A stretch of 48,934 nt of DNA from JAJYIV01 sp964616135 (GTDB lineage Bacteria > Patescibacteriota > Patescibacteriia > UBA9934 > GWF2-40-263): contig CAZTTQ010000003.1 in the NCBI GenBank assembly GCA_964616135.1, positions 1 through 48,934 on the forward strand, read 5' to 3'. Below the pieces are notes generated by a model. It searched no databases. It was not told the origin of the DNA and saw nothing but the letters and a program-made list of their open reading frames with translations. Both the position numbers and the translations under genes were made by a program. Below, in pieces: positions 24,856 to 33,618 of this stretch (the first letter of the stretch is position 1; each line of letters starts with the position of its first letter).

Positions 24856-26952
24856 ATGCAGACTTGGAAACGCAAGAAAGCCTACGTCCGCCCCAGCCAC
24901 GTTGGGGCCGTAAAGCCGTGGCGCACGCGCCTGGCCGCCGCCTTTTTCCTGTTGGCCACCGTGGCCACGGGCCTGTCGTCGTTCCCGCAGCCGTGGGACG
25001 CCGCGGCCAACGCCGTGAATGCCAAGACGGGTTGGCACATCCCGACGGTCCCGGCACCCAACTTCCGCTTGGGGTTGGACCTGCAGGGCGGCACCCACCT
25101 CGTTTATGAGGCGGACATGAAGGACATTCCGGAAGCGGACCGCGACACCGCCTTGGAAGGCGTCCGCGACGTCATTGAAAAGCGCGTCAACGCGTTCGGC
25201 GTCGCCGAACCGCTGGTGCAGACCACGTCCACGGGCGGTACCTACCGCCTGGTGGTCGAACTGGCCGGCGTCCTGGACGTAAAGGAGGCCATTAAGCAGA
25301 TCGGCGAGACGCCGGTCTTGGAGTTCCGCGAACCTTCCAAGGATCTCGGCCGCGACCCGACCGCGGAAGAAAAGCAGAAGCTCGCCGACACCAACAAGGC
25401 GGAACGCAAGGCTGCCGCGGACGCGTTGGCCCGCGCCCAAAAGGCGCCGGCGACGTTTGCCGTGCTGGTCCAGGAATTGTCCGTGGACCTGACCAAGGCC
25501 GACACGCTCGGCAAACTCGGCAACGTGACGGCCGCGTCCGAAGCGTACGGCGCCATCGCCAAGGCCATCACAGCCACCGGCTCCTGGCCCGGCCGCGTGG
25601 TCCCGCGCGTCATTGAGACGCCGGAAGGCCTGAATGTGGTGAAGTACACGGGCATGGGCAACGGGCAGGAAATGCAGCTGTCCCACATTCTCGTCTGTTT
25701 TGAAGGCGCCACGGGCTGCGCCAACCCCATTCCGGAGTTGGACGCCTCGCTCCTCATCAACCGGTTGAAGGGGGAAGCGACGGCGGCGAACTTCGCCGAC
25801 CTTGCCACGCAGAACTCCACGGACGCCGGTTCCGCCGCGAACGGCGGCAAGTTGGATCCGTCGGAAACGGACCCGTGGGTCAAGCCCGGTTCCTTGGTCG
25901 CCCCGTTTGAAATCGCCGCCCTCGCGCTGAAGCCGGGCCAGATTTCCGACGTCGTGCGCACGGACTTCGGGTTCCACCTGATCTACAAGCGCGCCTCCCG
26001 CCCGGTAAAGACGTACCAGGTGGAGCACATCGTCCTGCCATTGTCGGACATCACCGACATCGCGGCCCCGGCGTCCCCGTGGAAGAACACGGCGTTGTCC
26101 GGCAAGCACTTGTCCCGCGCGACCGTGCAGTTCGACCAGACGTCGGGCGCCCCGCACATCGCCATCCAGTTCAACGAGGAAGGCGGCAAGCTGTTTGCCG
26201 AATTGACCGGCCGCTTGGTCGGCCAGCCGATCGGAATCTTCCTGGACGGCAATGCCATTTCCACGCCGGTGGTTGAAACGGCCATCATCGGAGGACAGGC
26301 CGTCATTACAAGCAAGGACTTCACTTTGGAGAGCGCCAAATTGCTCGCCCAGCGTCTGAACGCCGGCGCGCTGCCGGTGCCGATCACACTGCTGTCCCAA
26401 CAGACCGTCGGTCCGACGCTCGGCCTCGCGTCCCTGGACGCGTCGCTCAAGGCCGCGTTGATCGGCTTCGCCTTAGTCGCGCTGTTCATGATCGTCGTGT
26501 ACCGCCTGCCGGGCCTGGTCGCCGTCGTGGCGCTCGCCCTGTACGCGGCGCTGAACGTGCTGGCGTACCGGATCTTCGGGGTGACGATCACGCTCGCCGG
26601 CGTCGCCGGCTTGGTCCTGTCCCTCGGTATCGCTGTGGACGCCAACGTGCTCATCTTCGAACGTGTCCGGGACGAATCCCGCCACGGGCATGACCTGCGC
26701 ACGTCGTTGGAAGAAGGCTTCAAGCGCGCCTGGCCGCCCATCCGCGACGGCCACATGACCACGTTCATCTCGGCCATGGTGCTCTACACCTTCAGCTCCA
26801 GCTTCGTCCGCGGCTTCGCCCTCACGCTCGCCATCGGTATCATCCTCTCGCTCTTCACGGCCATCACGGTGACCCGCGCGTACCTGCGCGTCGTCTCCAA
26901 GCCGGCCTTCCTGCAGCGCCCCTGGCTCTACGGGTTCAAGAAATCCGCCTAA
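24856..26952 (+). CDS. secD: Protein translocase subunit SecD with parvulin-like insertion
   Basis: A 698-residue subunit that uses the proton-motive force to pull exported proteins out of SecYEG. Order: basic N-terminus; TM1 (~22-42); FRLGLDLQGGTHLVYEADM; P1 head ending VLEFREPS (~160). A non-family stretch of about 240 residues follows, then the SecD core resumes at IAIQFNEEGGKLFAELTGRLVG, GIFLDGN and LAQRLNAGALPVPI, with five TM helices and the RND-type GIAVDANVLIFERVRDE. The insertion at ~273-380 reads as a PpiC/parvulin domain (LSHILVCF, FADLATQNSTDAGSAANGGKL, FGFHLIYK); residues ~180-272 look like a degenerate second copy. Ordinary SecD has 450-620 residues. An in-frame TTG at 24829 is a possible alternative start. 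Confidence 0.95.
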   Translation: MQTWKRKKAYVRPSHVGAVKPWRTRLAAAFFLLATVATGLSSFPQPWDAAANAVNAKTGWHIPTVPAPNFRLGLDLQGGTHLVYEADMKDIPEADRDTALEGVRDVIEKRVNAFGVAEPLVQTTSTGGTYRLVVELAGVLDVKEAIKQIGETPVLEFREPSKDLGRDPTAEEKQKLADTNKAERKAAADALARAQKAPATFAVLVQELSVDLTKADTLGKLGNVTAASEAYGAIAKAITATGSWPGRVVPRVIETPEGLNVVKYTGMGNGQEMQLSHILVCFEGATGCANPIPELDASLLINRLKGEATAANFADLATQNSTDAGSAANGGKLDPSETDPWVKPGSLVAPFEIAALALKPGQISDVVRTDFGFHLIYKRASRPVKTYQVEHIVLPLSDITDIAAPASPWKNTALSGKHLSRATVQFDQTSGAPHIAIQFNEEGGKLFAELTGRLVGQPIGIFLDGNAISTPVVETAIIGGQAVITSKDFTLESAKLLAQRLNAGALPVPITLLSQQTVGPTLGLASLDASLKAALIGFALVALFMIVVYRLPGLVAVVALALYAALNVLAYRIFGVTITLAGVAGLVLSLGIAVDANVLIFERVRDESRHGHDLRTSLEEGFKRAWPPIRDGHMTTFISAMVLYTFSSSFVRGFALTLAIGIILSLFTAITVTRAYLRVVSKPAFLQRPWLYGFKKSA

Positions 26953-26953
26953 T

Positions 26954-27850
26954 ATGGCCTTCAGCTTCATCAAGACGCGCTATTGGTGGTTCGCCCTGTC
27001 CGGTGCCATGATCGTGGGCAGCCTGCTTGCGGTCGCGACGCTCGGATTGAACCAGAGCATCGACTTCACGGGCGGCAGCCTCATGGAACTGAAGTTCGAA
27101 GGGGACATGCCCGCCACGTTGGACGTCGCCCGGGACCTGACGGACGCCGGATTCAAGGCCGTGACCGTGCAGTCCTCCGGCGCGGACGAAGCGATCGTCC
27201 GCCTGGAATCCCTGGATGAAACGCGCCACCAGGAAGCCCTGGCGGCGTTGTCCAAGTCCTTCAAGGTGCAGGAATTGCGCTTTGACTCCATTGGCCCGGT
27301 CGTGGGGAAGGAGCTCAAGAACTCCGCCTTCACGGGCGTCGCGGTGACCTTGCTCCTCATCGGCCTCTATATCGCCTGGGCGTTCCGCAAGGTGTCCCAG
27401 CCGGTGGCCGCGTGGAAGTACGGCGCCCTGACGGTGCTGGCCGCCGCGCACGACGTCATCGTGCCGCTCGGCGTCTTCGCCGTGTTGGGCCGCTTCTACG
27501 GGTGGGAAGTGGGAACGGCCTTCGTGGCCGCCATCCTGACCATCTTGGGCTACTCCATCAGCGATACGGTGGTCGTGTTCGACCGTACGCGTGAAAACCT
27601 GCAGCATCAGACGGCGGGGGAGAGCTTCGCCGACGTGGTGGAAAAGAGCATCCAGCAGACGTTCGTTCGCTCGGTGAACACCAGCGTCACGACGTTGCTC
27701 GCTTTGCTCGCCATCCTTGTCTTCGGCGGGGACTCCACGCGTCCGTTCGCGTTGGCCCTGTTCGTCGGCATCCTGGTGGGGACGTATTCCTCCATCTTCA
27801 TCGCCTCGCCGCTCCTGGTCGAATGGGAGCTGCGTTCCAAGAACGCGTAA
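26954..27850 (+). CDS. secF: Protein translocase subunit SecF
   Basis: A 298-residue partner of SecD. TM1 (~10-30) leads to SIDFTGGSLMELKF, the SecF signature; then a small periplasmic domain, GPVVGKELKNSA, and five further TM helices with YSISDTVVVFDRTREN and RSVNTSVTTLLALLAI. It starts 1 nt after the secD stop, so translation is coupled. No parvulin-like insertion here. Confidence 0.97.
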   Translation: MAFSFIKTRYWWFALSGAMIVGSLLAVATLGLNQSIDFTGGSLMELKFEGDMPATLDVARDLTDAGFKAVTVQSSGADEAIVRLESLDETRHQEALAALSKSFKVQELRFDSIGPVVGKELKNSAFTGVAVTLLLIGLYIAWAFRKVSQPVAAWKYGALTVLAAAHDVIVPLGVFAVLGRFYGWEVGTAFVAAILTILGYSISDTVVVFDRTRENLQHQTAGESFADVVEKSIQQTFVRSVNTSVTTLLALLAILVFGGDSTRPFALALFVGILVGTYSSIFIASPLLVEWELRSKNA

Positions 27851-27856
27851 TCCGGC

Positions 27857-27889
27857 ACGCCGTCCCGCAGGGGGCGGCGTTTCGTTTTC
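27857..27889 (+). terminator. secDF terminator
   Basis: ACGCCGTCCC-gcag-GGGGCGGCGT, then TTCGTTTTC. Confidence 0.8.
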
Positions 27890-27909
27890 ATGCGGACGCG
27901 GACGCGTGC

Positions 27910-27915
27910 TATAAT
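27910..27915 (+). promoter_or_regulatory. Consensus -10 TATAAT
   Basis: Ends 10 nt before the ATG at 27926; the -35 position (TTCATG) is weak. A leaderless transcript is expected. Confidence 0.55.
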
Positions 27916-27925
27916 CGGAGCCAAT

Positions 27926-29551
27926 ATGGTGCCATCGCTCGACCCCTCTTTCTGGACCCAGCCGATTGACCAAGTCCTGTACACTGTCCTCGTTCAGTTC
28001 GGGTGGATTCCCATTGCGCTGACCATCGTGCATGGTCTGCTCCAGGTGTGGAAAAACCACAAGCAGGGGGAATTCCTCTCCAAGCAAAAGTACGTAATGC
28101 TCGCCATCGACGTGCCGGCCATGACGGAACAGACGCCAAAATCCATGGAGAACCTGTTCGCCATGTTGGCCAGTTCCTATTCGGGTCCGACGTTCAAAGA
28201 AGAATGGATCATCGGCAAGGTGCAGACCACCTTCTCGTTTGAGATTGTCTCCACGGACGGCTACGTGCAGTTCTTGGTGCGCCTCCAGCCCAAGTTCCGT
28301 GATGCGTTGGAAGCGGCCATCTACGCGCACTACCCGGACGCCGAAATCGCGGAGGTTGAGGACTACGCGCGGGACTTTCCGACCAAGTTTCCGAATGACA
28401 CCCATGACATGTGGGGGTCCGAATTCAAGTTGAAGAATCCGGAAATCTTCCCCATCCGCACCATCCGGGACTTTGAAGACCCCATTACGAAGGAAATTAA
28501 GGATCCGCTCGGCCAGATCCTGGAACAGATGGCCAAGATGCGTCCCGGGGAAAACTTCTGGGTGCAATACCTGTTGGAGCCCTGTAACAATGATTGGCAA
28601 AAAGCCGGCGGCACCTTCATTAACAAGGTGTACGGCATTGAAAAGCCCCCGACGGAAAGCGGGTTCACGGCCGGTCTCCGCACGCTGGTCTCTGTGCCGG
28701 ACGCGGTGTTGGCCAAGACGCTCGGCATCACCATCGGCGACCTGTTCTTGGGCGCGCCGCCTAAGGCCAAAGAAGCGGACCAGTGGCGCGCGTTCAAGCT
28801 GACGTCCGTGGAAAAGGAACAAACGGCGGAAGTCCTGGAAAAAATCTCCAAGCCGGGCTTTAAGGTAAAAGTCCGCGTGCTCTACGTGGCGCGCAAGGAA
28901 GCCTTCAACAAGGGCGGCCGCGTGCTCATGATCAAGGGGATGTTCAACCAGTACGCCAACTCGTACCTCAACTCCTTCGGCTTCTTCGGCCAGAGCATGC
29001 CCAAGGACGACTACTTCTGGCAGGTGTGGGAATACGCCAAGAAACAGGAGACCCTGATGAAGGCGTACGTCAACCGTGACCCGTCCACGGGCGCCAACGG
29101 CCTGGTGCTCAACTCGGAGGAGCTCGCTACGTTGTGGCATTTCCCGATGATCGGCGTAAAGGCGCCGATGATCCGCAAGGCGGAGGCGCGCCGCGCGGAA
29201 CCGCCTATCGGCCTGCCGGTCGGTCTGGACGAGCCGCTGCCCACGGGCCCACGTGCCGACAAGAAGCCAAAAGAAGAAAAAGCCTATGTCGCCTCCGCTC
29301 CGGACGTGTCTTTGCCGGGCATGGCCGCCGCCGCGTATACGTCGTCTCCTGTGCGCGCTACGGCGCCGCACGCGGAAGTTGCCGCAGAGCCGGAAGAAGT
29401 CGAACTCGGCCTGGACGCAACTGATATGGGGCCGCCCGCGGACGTAGAACTGCCGGGACCGCCCCCGGGCTTCGTCACGGGAGAAGGCTTGGAAGACAAG
29501 GACAACGACGGCTCCCGTGAAGGCGCCCCGCCCCCCAATTTGCCCATGTAG
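27926..29551 (+). CDS. DUF8128-type membrane protein linked to a conjugation-like ATPase
   Basis: A 541-residue protein with one N-terminal membrane helix (~15-40, LYTVLVQFGWIPIALTIVHGLL), a large cytoplasmic domain with GPTFKEEWIIGKVQTTFSFEIVS and FWVQYLLEPCNNDW, and a Pro/Glu-rich disordered C-terminus (~430-541). Proteins of this make-up are common in CPR genomes, where they precede a TraD/VirD4-like ATPase exactly as here (3-nt gap); I name the family from memory. It may anchor or load the ATPase. Function unproven: DNA uptake, conjugation or protein secretion are all possible. Confidence 0.75.
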   Translation: MVPSLDPSFWTQPIDQVLYTVLVQFGWIPIALTIVHGLLQVWKNHKQGEFLSKQKYVMLAIDVPAMTEQTPKSMENLFAMLASSYSGPTFKEEWIIGKVQTTFSFEIVSTDGYVQFLVRLQPKFRDALEAAIYAHYPDAEIAEVEDYARDFPTKFPNDTHDMWGSEFKLKNPEIFPIRTIRDFEDPITKEIKDPLGQILEQMAKMRPGENFWVQYLLEPCNNDWQKAGGTFINKVYGIEKPPTESGFTAGLRTLVSVPDAVLAKTLGITIGDLFLGAPPKAKEADQWRAFKLTSVEKEQTAEVLEKISKPGFKVKVRVLYVARKEAFNKGGRVLMIKGMFNQYANSYLNSFGFFGQSMPKDDYFWQVWEYAKKQETLMKAYVNRDPSTGANGLVLNSEELATLWHFPMIGVKAPMIRKAEARRAEPPIGLPVGLDEPLPTGPRADKKPKEEKAYVASAPDVSLPGMAAAAYTSSPVRATAPHAEVAAEPEEVELGLDATDMGPPADVELPGPPPGFVTGEGLEDKDNDGSREGAPPPNLPM

Positions 29552-29554
29552 CCT

Positions 29555-31510
29555 ATGCCACACGACCAGCAGCCAGAGCCCATCACGTATTTTGCCCGCA
29601 CCAACTACCGGAATCAGTTGGTGAAATTCGGCATCAAGCGGGACGACCGCCGCCGCCATATGTACTTGGTGGGGAAGACCGGCATGGGCAAGTCCGTCCT
29701 GCTGGAGAACATGTTCCTGTCGGACATCTACGCCGGCAACGGCTGCTGCTACGTGGACCCGCACGGCGACACGGCGGAACGCCTGATCGATTTCATTCCG
29801 TCTTGGCGCATTAACGACGTCGTGTACTTCAACCCGGCGGACTTGGATTTCCCGATCGGGTTCAACATTTTGGAAGCCGTCGACGAACGCCACAAGCACC
29901 TGGTGGCGTCGGGCATGATGGGCGTTTTCAAGAAGATCTGGGAGAACGTCTGGTCGGCCCGCATGGAGTACATCCTCAACAACACCATTTTGGCGTTGAT
30001 GGACAACCCGGGGTCCACGCTGCTCGGTATCAACCGCATGCTGTCGGACGAAGAATACCGCAACCGGATGGTCAGCAACGTAAAGGACCCCATCGTCAAG
30101 CAATTCTGGCTGGGCGAATTCGCCTCGTGGGATCCCAAGTTTGCCGCCGAAGCCAGCTCGGCCATCCAAAACAAGATCGGCCAGTTCCTGTCGGCGTCCG
30201 TCATCCGCAACATCGTCGCGCAGGTAAAATCGACCATCAACATCCGCCAGATCATGGATGAAGAGAAGATCTTCATCGTGAACCTGTCCAAGGGCCGCAT
30301 CGGGGAAGATTCCTCGCGCCTGTTGGGCGGCATGCTGATCACCAAAATCCAACTGGCGGCCATGGAACGCGTGGACCAGCTGGAAAAGGACCGCAAGGAC
30401 TTCTACCTGTACGTGGACGAGTTCCAGAACTTCGCCGTGGAATCGTTTGCCGCGATTTTGTCCGAAGCGCGCAAATACCGCCTATGCCTGGTCATGGCGC
30501 ACCAGTACATCGCCCAGCTGTCGGATGAAGTGCGCGAGGCGGTCTTCGGCAACGTCGGAAGCATGATCGCGTTCCGCGTCGGCAGCCCGGACGCCGTGTT
30601 CCTGGAAAAGGAATTCGAGCCCCGCTTCATGGTGGCCGACATCGTGAACCTGCCGAAATACAACATCTACCTGAAGTTGCTTATCGACGGCGTGTCCAGC
30701 CAGCCGTTCTCCGCCGTGACCTTGCCGCCCATCGCCCAGCGCACCGATTCCGGGGACAAAGTGACCCGCGTGACGCGTGAACGCTACTCGCTGTCGCGCA
30801 AGGACATTGAGGACAAGATCACCAAGTGGAGCGGCATAGAAGAAGGCCCCGCCGGCACGGCCAAGCTGATGGCCGCCGCCGCCGAGAAGAAAAAGTCTTT
30901 TAAGGACGCCAAGAAGCCCAAGTTCGAGTACAAGTGTTCCCGCTGCGGCAAGCAGATCATTCTGCCGGTGGAATTGGACGCCTCGCGCCCCATCTACTGT
31001 GAGGAATGTATCGAGATCGTCCGCGCGGAACGCAAAGGAGGAAAGCCGTCTGCGCCCGTCGCGCCCAAACCGGCAGCGACGCCAGGCGTGGTGACACAGA
31101 CGGCCCCGCGGCCGCCCGTGGCTCCTGCGCCGACGGTCGCGACGGTAAACGTGCCTGCATCGGCCAAGCCGGCCACGGTTCCCGCCCCGGTGCCCAAAGC
31201 CTCTGTGTCGCAAAAACCGCGCGACGCTCGGCCCCAAAAGGACCTACCGCCGCCGCGCTCGCTCCCGCCCGTCCAAAAGCCCTCGTCTCCCGGCGGCCCC
31301 AAGCCTCCAGCCCTGACGCTCGCGGAATTGGCGGCAAAGGCCGGTCCGGCTAAGCGCGTCGTAGAAGACGACGACGAACTCGGGCCCGACGAAAGCGACG
31401 TGCCGGAGATCCCGCTGAACGAACTCATGAAGGCTGCCATGAAAGAAGAAGAATCCAAAAAGGCCAAGACAGGAACGTTGAAACCGGGCGAAACCGCCCT
31501 GTTCGACTAA
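29555..31510 (+). CDS. TraD/VirD4-like ATPase with zinc ribbon
   Basis: A 651-residue protein. Walker A VGKTGMGKS (~38-46), YVDPHGDTAERLIDFIP, and Walker B FYLYVDEFQNF (~280-290) define the HerA/FtsK-type ATPase of type IV secretion coupling proteins; VMAHQYIAQL is the sensor-like segment. Residues ~452-487 form a zinc ribbon (CSRCGK...CEECIE). The next 100 residues are Pro/Ala/Lys-rich linker, and the tail is acidic. No own membrane helix, so the upstream DUF8128-type protein may supply the anchor. No relaxase or VirB genes are in the window. Confidence 0.85.
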   Translation: MPHDQQPEPITYFARTNYRNQLVKFGIKRDDRRRHMYLVGKTGMGKSVLLENMFLSDIYAGNGCCYVDPHGDTAERLIDFIPSWRINDVVYFNPADLDFPIGFNILEAVDERHKHLVASGMMGVFKKIWENVWSARMEYILNNTILALMDNPGSTLLGINRMLSDEEYRNRMVSNVKDPIVKQFWLGEFASWDPKFAAEASSAIQNKIGQFLSASVIRNIVAQVKSTINIRQIMDEEKIFIVNLSKGRIGEDSSRLLGGMLITKIQLAAMERVDQLEKDRKDFYLYVDEFQNFAVESFAAILSEARKYRLCLVMAHQYIAQLSDEVREAVFGNVGSMIAFRVGSPDAVFLEKEFEPRFMVADIVNLPKYNIYLKLLIDGVSSQPFSAVTLPPIAQRTDSGDKVTRVTRERYSLSRKDIEDKITKWSGIEEGPAGTAKLMAAAAEKKKSFKDAKKPKFEYKCSRCGKQIILPVELDASRPIYCEECIEIVRAERKGGKPSAPVAPKPAATPGVVTQTAPRPPVAPAPTVATVNVPASAKPATVPAPVPKASVSQKPRDARPQKDLPPPRSLPPVQKPSSPGGPKPPALTLAELAAKAGPAKRVVEDDDELGPDESDVPEIPLNELMKAAMKEEESKKAKTGTLKPGETALFD

Positions 31511-31513
31511 ATG

Positions 31514-31538
31514 AAATCCGCCCTCATGGGCGGATTTT
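31514..31538 (+). terminator. Terminator after the ATPase gene
   Basis: AAATCCGCC-ctcat-GGGCGGATTTT; begins 4 nt after the stop. Confidence 0.85.
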
Positions 31539-31547
31539 CGTTTCGCT

Positions 31548-31556
31548 TGGTACAAT
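31548..31556 (+). promoter_or_regulatory. uppP extended -10 (TGGTACAAT)
   Basis: Ends 10 nt before the ATG at 31567. No -35 seen; the TG extension may compensate. Confidence 0.55.
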
Positions 31557-31566
31557 GGCGGCCGAT

Positions 31567-32361
31567 ATGACCCTCCTCCATGCCGCCGTGCTCGGTGCCG
31601 TCCAGGGCCTGACGGAATTTCTGCCTGTTTCCAGCTCCGGCCATCTTATTTTGGTCCCGGCCCTATTGGGATGGAAAGACGCGTCGTCGCTCGCGTTTGA
31701 CGCGGCGGTGAACTTGGGAACGGTGGCCGCGGCGCTCGTCGCTTTGCGGGAAGACGCGGGGAAGATGATCCGCGGACTTACACGCCCGAAGACGGACCGC
31801 TTCGGCCGGCTGGGATGGATGATTGCCCTCGCGACCGTTCCGGCGATCCTTGCCGCCCTTTTCTTTCGGGAGGCGCTTGAGTCGTATGCCCGCACTCCGC
31901 AGGTCGTAGCGGGAAGTTTGGCGGCTTGGGGTGTCCTCCTGCTCGTTGCGGACCGTCTGGCCGGCGCGGGGGAGAAAGACATCGCCAAGGTCGGCTGGAA
32001 ACGAGCCTTTGCCCTCGGCTGTGCCCAGGCCATCGCCCTTATTCCCGGGACCTCCCGTTCCGGCGTGACGATTACGGCCGGTTTGTTCGCCGGGTTGGAT
32101 CGCGCCGCCGCTGCCCGATTCTCGTTCTTGTTGGGGATCCCCGTATTGCTACTTGCGTCCGCCTCGGGCGCGTACGACATCGTAAGGGACGGGACGGACG
32201 TATCTGTGGCGGCTATGGCCGTGGGGGTCCTGACGGCCTTCGGGGCCGGCCTGTTCGCCATTCGCTGGTTATTGAAGCTCTTCCAAGGGGAAACCACGTA
32301 CAAGTGGTTTGCCGTCTATCGTCTGGCGTTGGCTGCCGCTGTCCTGGTGTTTCTACGCTAA
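31567..32361 (+). CDS. uppP: Undecaprenyl-diphosphatase
   Basis: A 264-residue BacA/UppP membrane phosphatase that regenerates undecaprenyl phosphate for cell-wall synthesis. Both catalytic signatures are intact: AVQGLTEFLPVSSSGHLIL (~10-28) and IPGTSRSGVTITAGLFAGL (~160-178), with about seven membrane helices. The ATG at 31555 is rejected as the start because it overlaps the -10 box. Works with murB, murC and murJ in this window. Confidence 0.96.
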   Translation: MTLLHAAVLGAVQGLTEFLPVSSSGHLILVPALLGWKDASSLAFDAAVNLGTVAAALVALREDAGKMIRGLTRPKTDRFGRLGWMIALATVPAILAALFFREALESYARTPQVVAGSLAAWGVLLLVADRLAGAGEKDIAKVGWKRAFALGCAQAIALIPGTSRSGVTITAGLFAGLDRAAAARFSFLLGIPVLLLASASGAYDIVRDGTDVSVAAMAVGVLTAFGAGLFAIRWLLKLFQGETTYKWFAVYRLALAAAVLVFLR

Positions 32362-32364
32362 TCC

Positions 32365-32393
32365 TTGACAGGAAGCCGTTTCCGGGGTAGCTT
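32365..32393 (+). promoter_or_regulatory. Promoter TTGACA-N17-TAGCTT
   Basis: Begins 3 nt after the uppP stop codon; no uppP terminator is seen before it. Confidence 0.75.
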
Positions 32394-32431
32394 CCGCCCG
32401 TCATTGTCCTTTCCCGCACCAGAGGTCCTCC

Positions 32432-32830
32432 ATGTCGCTCGCCGCAACGCCGATCGAGTTGTACGATGCCGAACCGTTCCTGGTGACCCAGGAGGCGCGC
32501 CTGCGCCGCCTGTGCAACGTCTTCGCCACCCGGGCGCTCGAGGCCCTGACGGACGGCGCCGAGCGCGCCGCCTTCTTCCAGCTCATGGGCCACGTGCCCA
32601 ACGAGCTGATCGAGGACATGGCCGAAGAAGAGCTGGCGTCCGCCGTGGACCGCAAGTCCCGGAAGGTCTTCAGCTTCGTCCACCTCCACGAGCGCCTGCA
32701 CGGCGCCTGGCAGGGGTTCAACCTCACCGTCGACGGGCTGGTGCGCGCCGCGCCGCGCCGCGAACTCGTCCGCCACTGGTTCGAACTCGCGATCATCGTG
32801 GCGCATACGCGCGCCTGCCAGCCCAACTGA
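32432..32830 (+). CDS. Small helical protein, unknown, 132 residues
   Basis: All-helical and soluble, with acidic and Arg-rich faces (QEARLRRLCNVFATRALEALTDGAERAAFFQL, then NELIEDMAEEELASAVDRK). Not recognised. AGAGG precedes the ATG by 8 nt. Monocistronic, with terminator hairpins after it. Confidence 0.6.
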   Translation: MSLAATPIELYDAEPFLVTQEARLRRLCNVFATRALEALTDGAERAAFFQLMGHVPNELIEDMAEEELASAVDRKSRKVFSFVHLHERLHGAWQGFNLTVDGLVRAAPRRELVRHWFELAIIVAHTRACQPN

Positions 32831-32831
32831 A

Positions 32832-32856
32832 AACCCGCCCCACTTCGGGCGGGCTC
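32832..32856 (-). terminator. Terminator hairpin for the leftward coiled-coil gene
   Basis: CCCGCCC/GGGCGGG stem; on the minus strand it is followed by TTTT. Confidence 0.6.
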
Positions 32857-32860
32857 CGCG

Positions 32861-32889
32861 AACTCCCTCTCAACCGGGAGTTCTTTTTT
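32861..32889 (+). terminator. Terminator of the 132-residue gene
   Basis: AACTCCC-tctcaacc-GGGAGTT, then CTTTTTT. Confidence 0.85.
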
Positions 32890-33514
32890 AGAGTTTACGG
32901 ACGATGTTCGCGATGTCCTGGCGCAACTCGTCGATGATTTGGAACGCGGGTTTGATCTTACCTCGCAAGGCGAACGCGGCGCCCGCGACCTTGTCCTTAA
33001 GGAGCGTTTCCAACCGGCGGCGTTCCAACGCGAGCTTGCCGGTTCCCAGGCCCAGTTGCGCTTCTAAGTCGCGTTGGTGTTCTTCCGTGCCCAGGAACGA
33101 ATCGACGACGCGTTTGACGCCCTCTTTGAGGGAAGCGGGATTGCGCGGATCGATGCCTTCCAGGCCGACGCGCTGCGGATCGGTCGTTTCCCGTTGCGCG
33201 CGCATCTGTTGTTCTTGCATGACGGTCCCGTGCTCCTGGAATCCTTCCAGGTCCGGTGCGCCGTCTTCCACAAGTTCGCCTTCTACGACTTCTTCTTCCT
33301 CCATCTTTCGCGCCGCTTCCACGGCCGGAATGCGCTTGGTTTTCTCCAGGGCGGCAGCACTGGCGAGGCGGGCCGTCTGTTCTTCTGGATCCGGCTTCGT
33401 CAGCTCTTCGTCAATATATTCCGCGATGCGGCGGGCATTTTCCGTGAGCGGAGGGAGCGGAGCCGGTTTTTTCTCCAGGGGTTTGGCGAACGGATTGTAG
33501 CCTTGTTCGGGCAT
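32888..33514 (-). CDS. Unknown coiled-coil protein, 208 residues
   Basis: Cytoplasmic. The first 30 residues are Pro-rich (MPEQGYNPFAKPLEKKPAPLPP), then acidic helices (~60-100, ARKMEEEEVVEGELVEDG). A conserved-looking C-terminal helix (GVKRVVDSFLGTEEHQRDLEAQLGLGTGKLALERRRLETLLKDK) ends in IIDELRQDIANIVRKL. No family recognised. The start at 33514 follows a TAGAAT -10 (33543-33538); the open frame beyond it is spurious. Confidence 0.65.
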   Translation of the reverse strand: MPEQGYNPFAKPLEKKPAPLPPLTENARRIAEYIDEELTKPDPEEQTARLASAAALEKTKRIPAVEAARKMEEEEVVEGELVEDGAPDLEGFQEHGTVMQEQQMRAQRETTDPQRVGLEGIDPRNPASLKEGVKRVVDSFLGTEEHQRDLEAQLGLGTGKLALERRRLETLLKDKVAGAAFALRGKIKPAFQIIDELRQDIANIVRKL

Positions 33515-33563
33515 AGGGAAATGGGATAACTGCGGCCATTCTAGCCCAAACGTGGAGGGAAGG

Positions 33564-33609
33564 GAAAAGAAAATGCCCGCCGTGTCCCGGGGAAGGGAAA
33601 CGGCGGGCG
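33564..33609 (-). terminator. Terminator of the double-receiver gene
   Basis: GCCCGCCGT / ACGGCGGGC stem with a long loop, then ATTTTCTTTT on the minus strand. Confidence 0.75.
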
Positions 33610-33618
33610 AGAGGGGCG

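Noticed and set aside
26936..30352. Very long open frame (1138 codons) on the minus strand opposite secF and the DUF8128/ATPase pair
   Set aside because: It is antisense to three well-supported genes, has low-complexity His/Arg/Val-rich translation, and arises from GC-rich third positions. The same applies to long minus frames opposite secA (17692-20418), secD (24823-26400) and alaS (47071-48792).
32775..32800. GGTTCGAAC-like sequence suggesting a tRNA T-arm
   Set aside because: Inside a coding region with no acceptor or anticodon stem around it. No other tRNA-like structure was found in the window.
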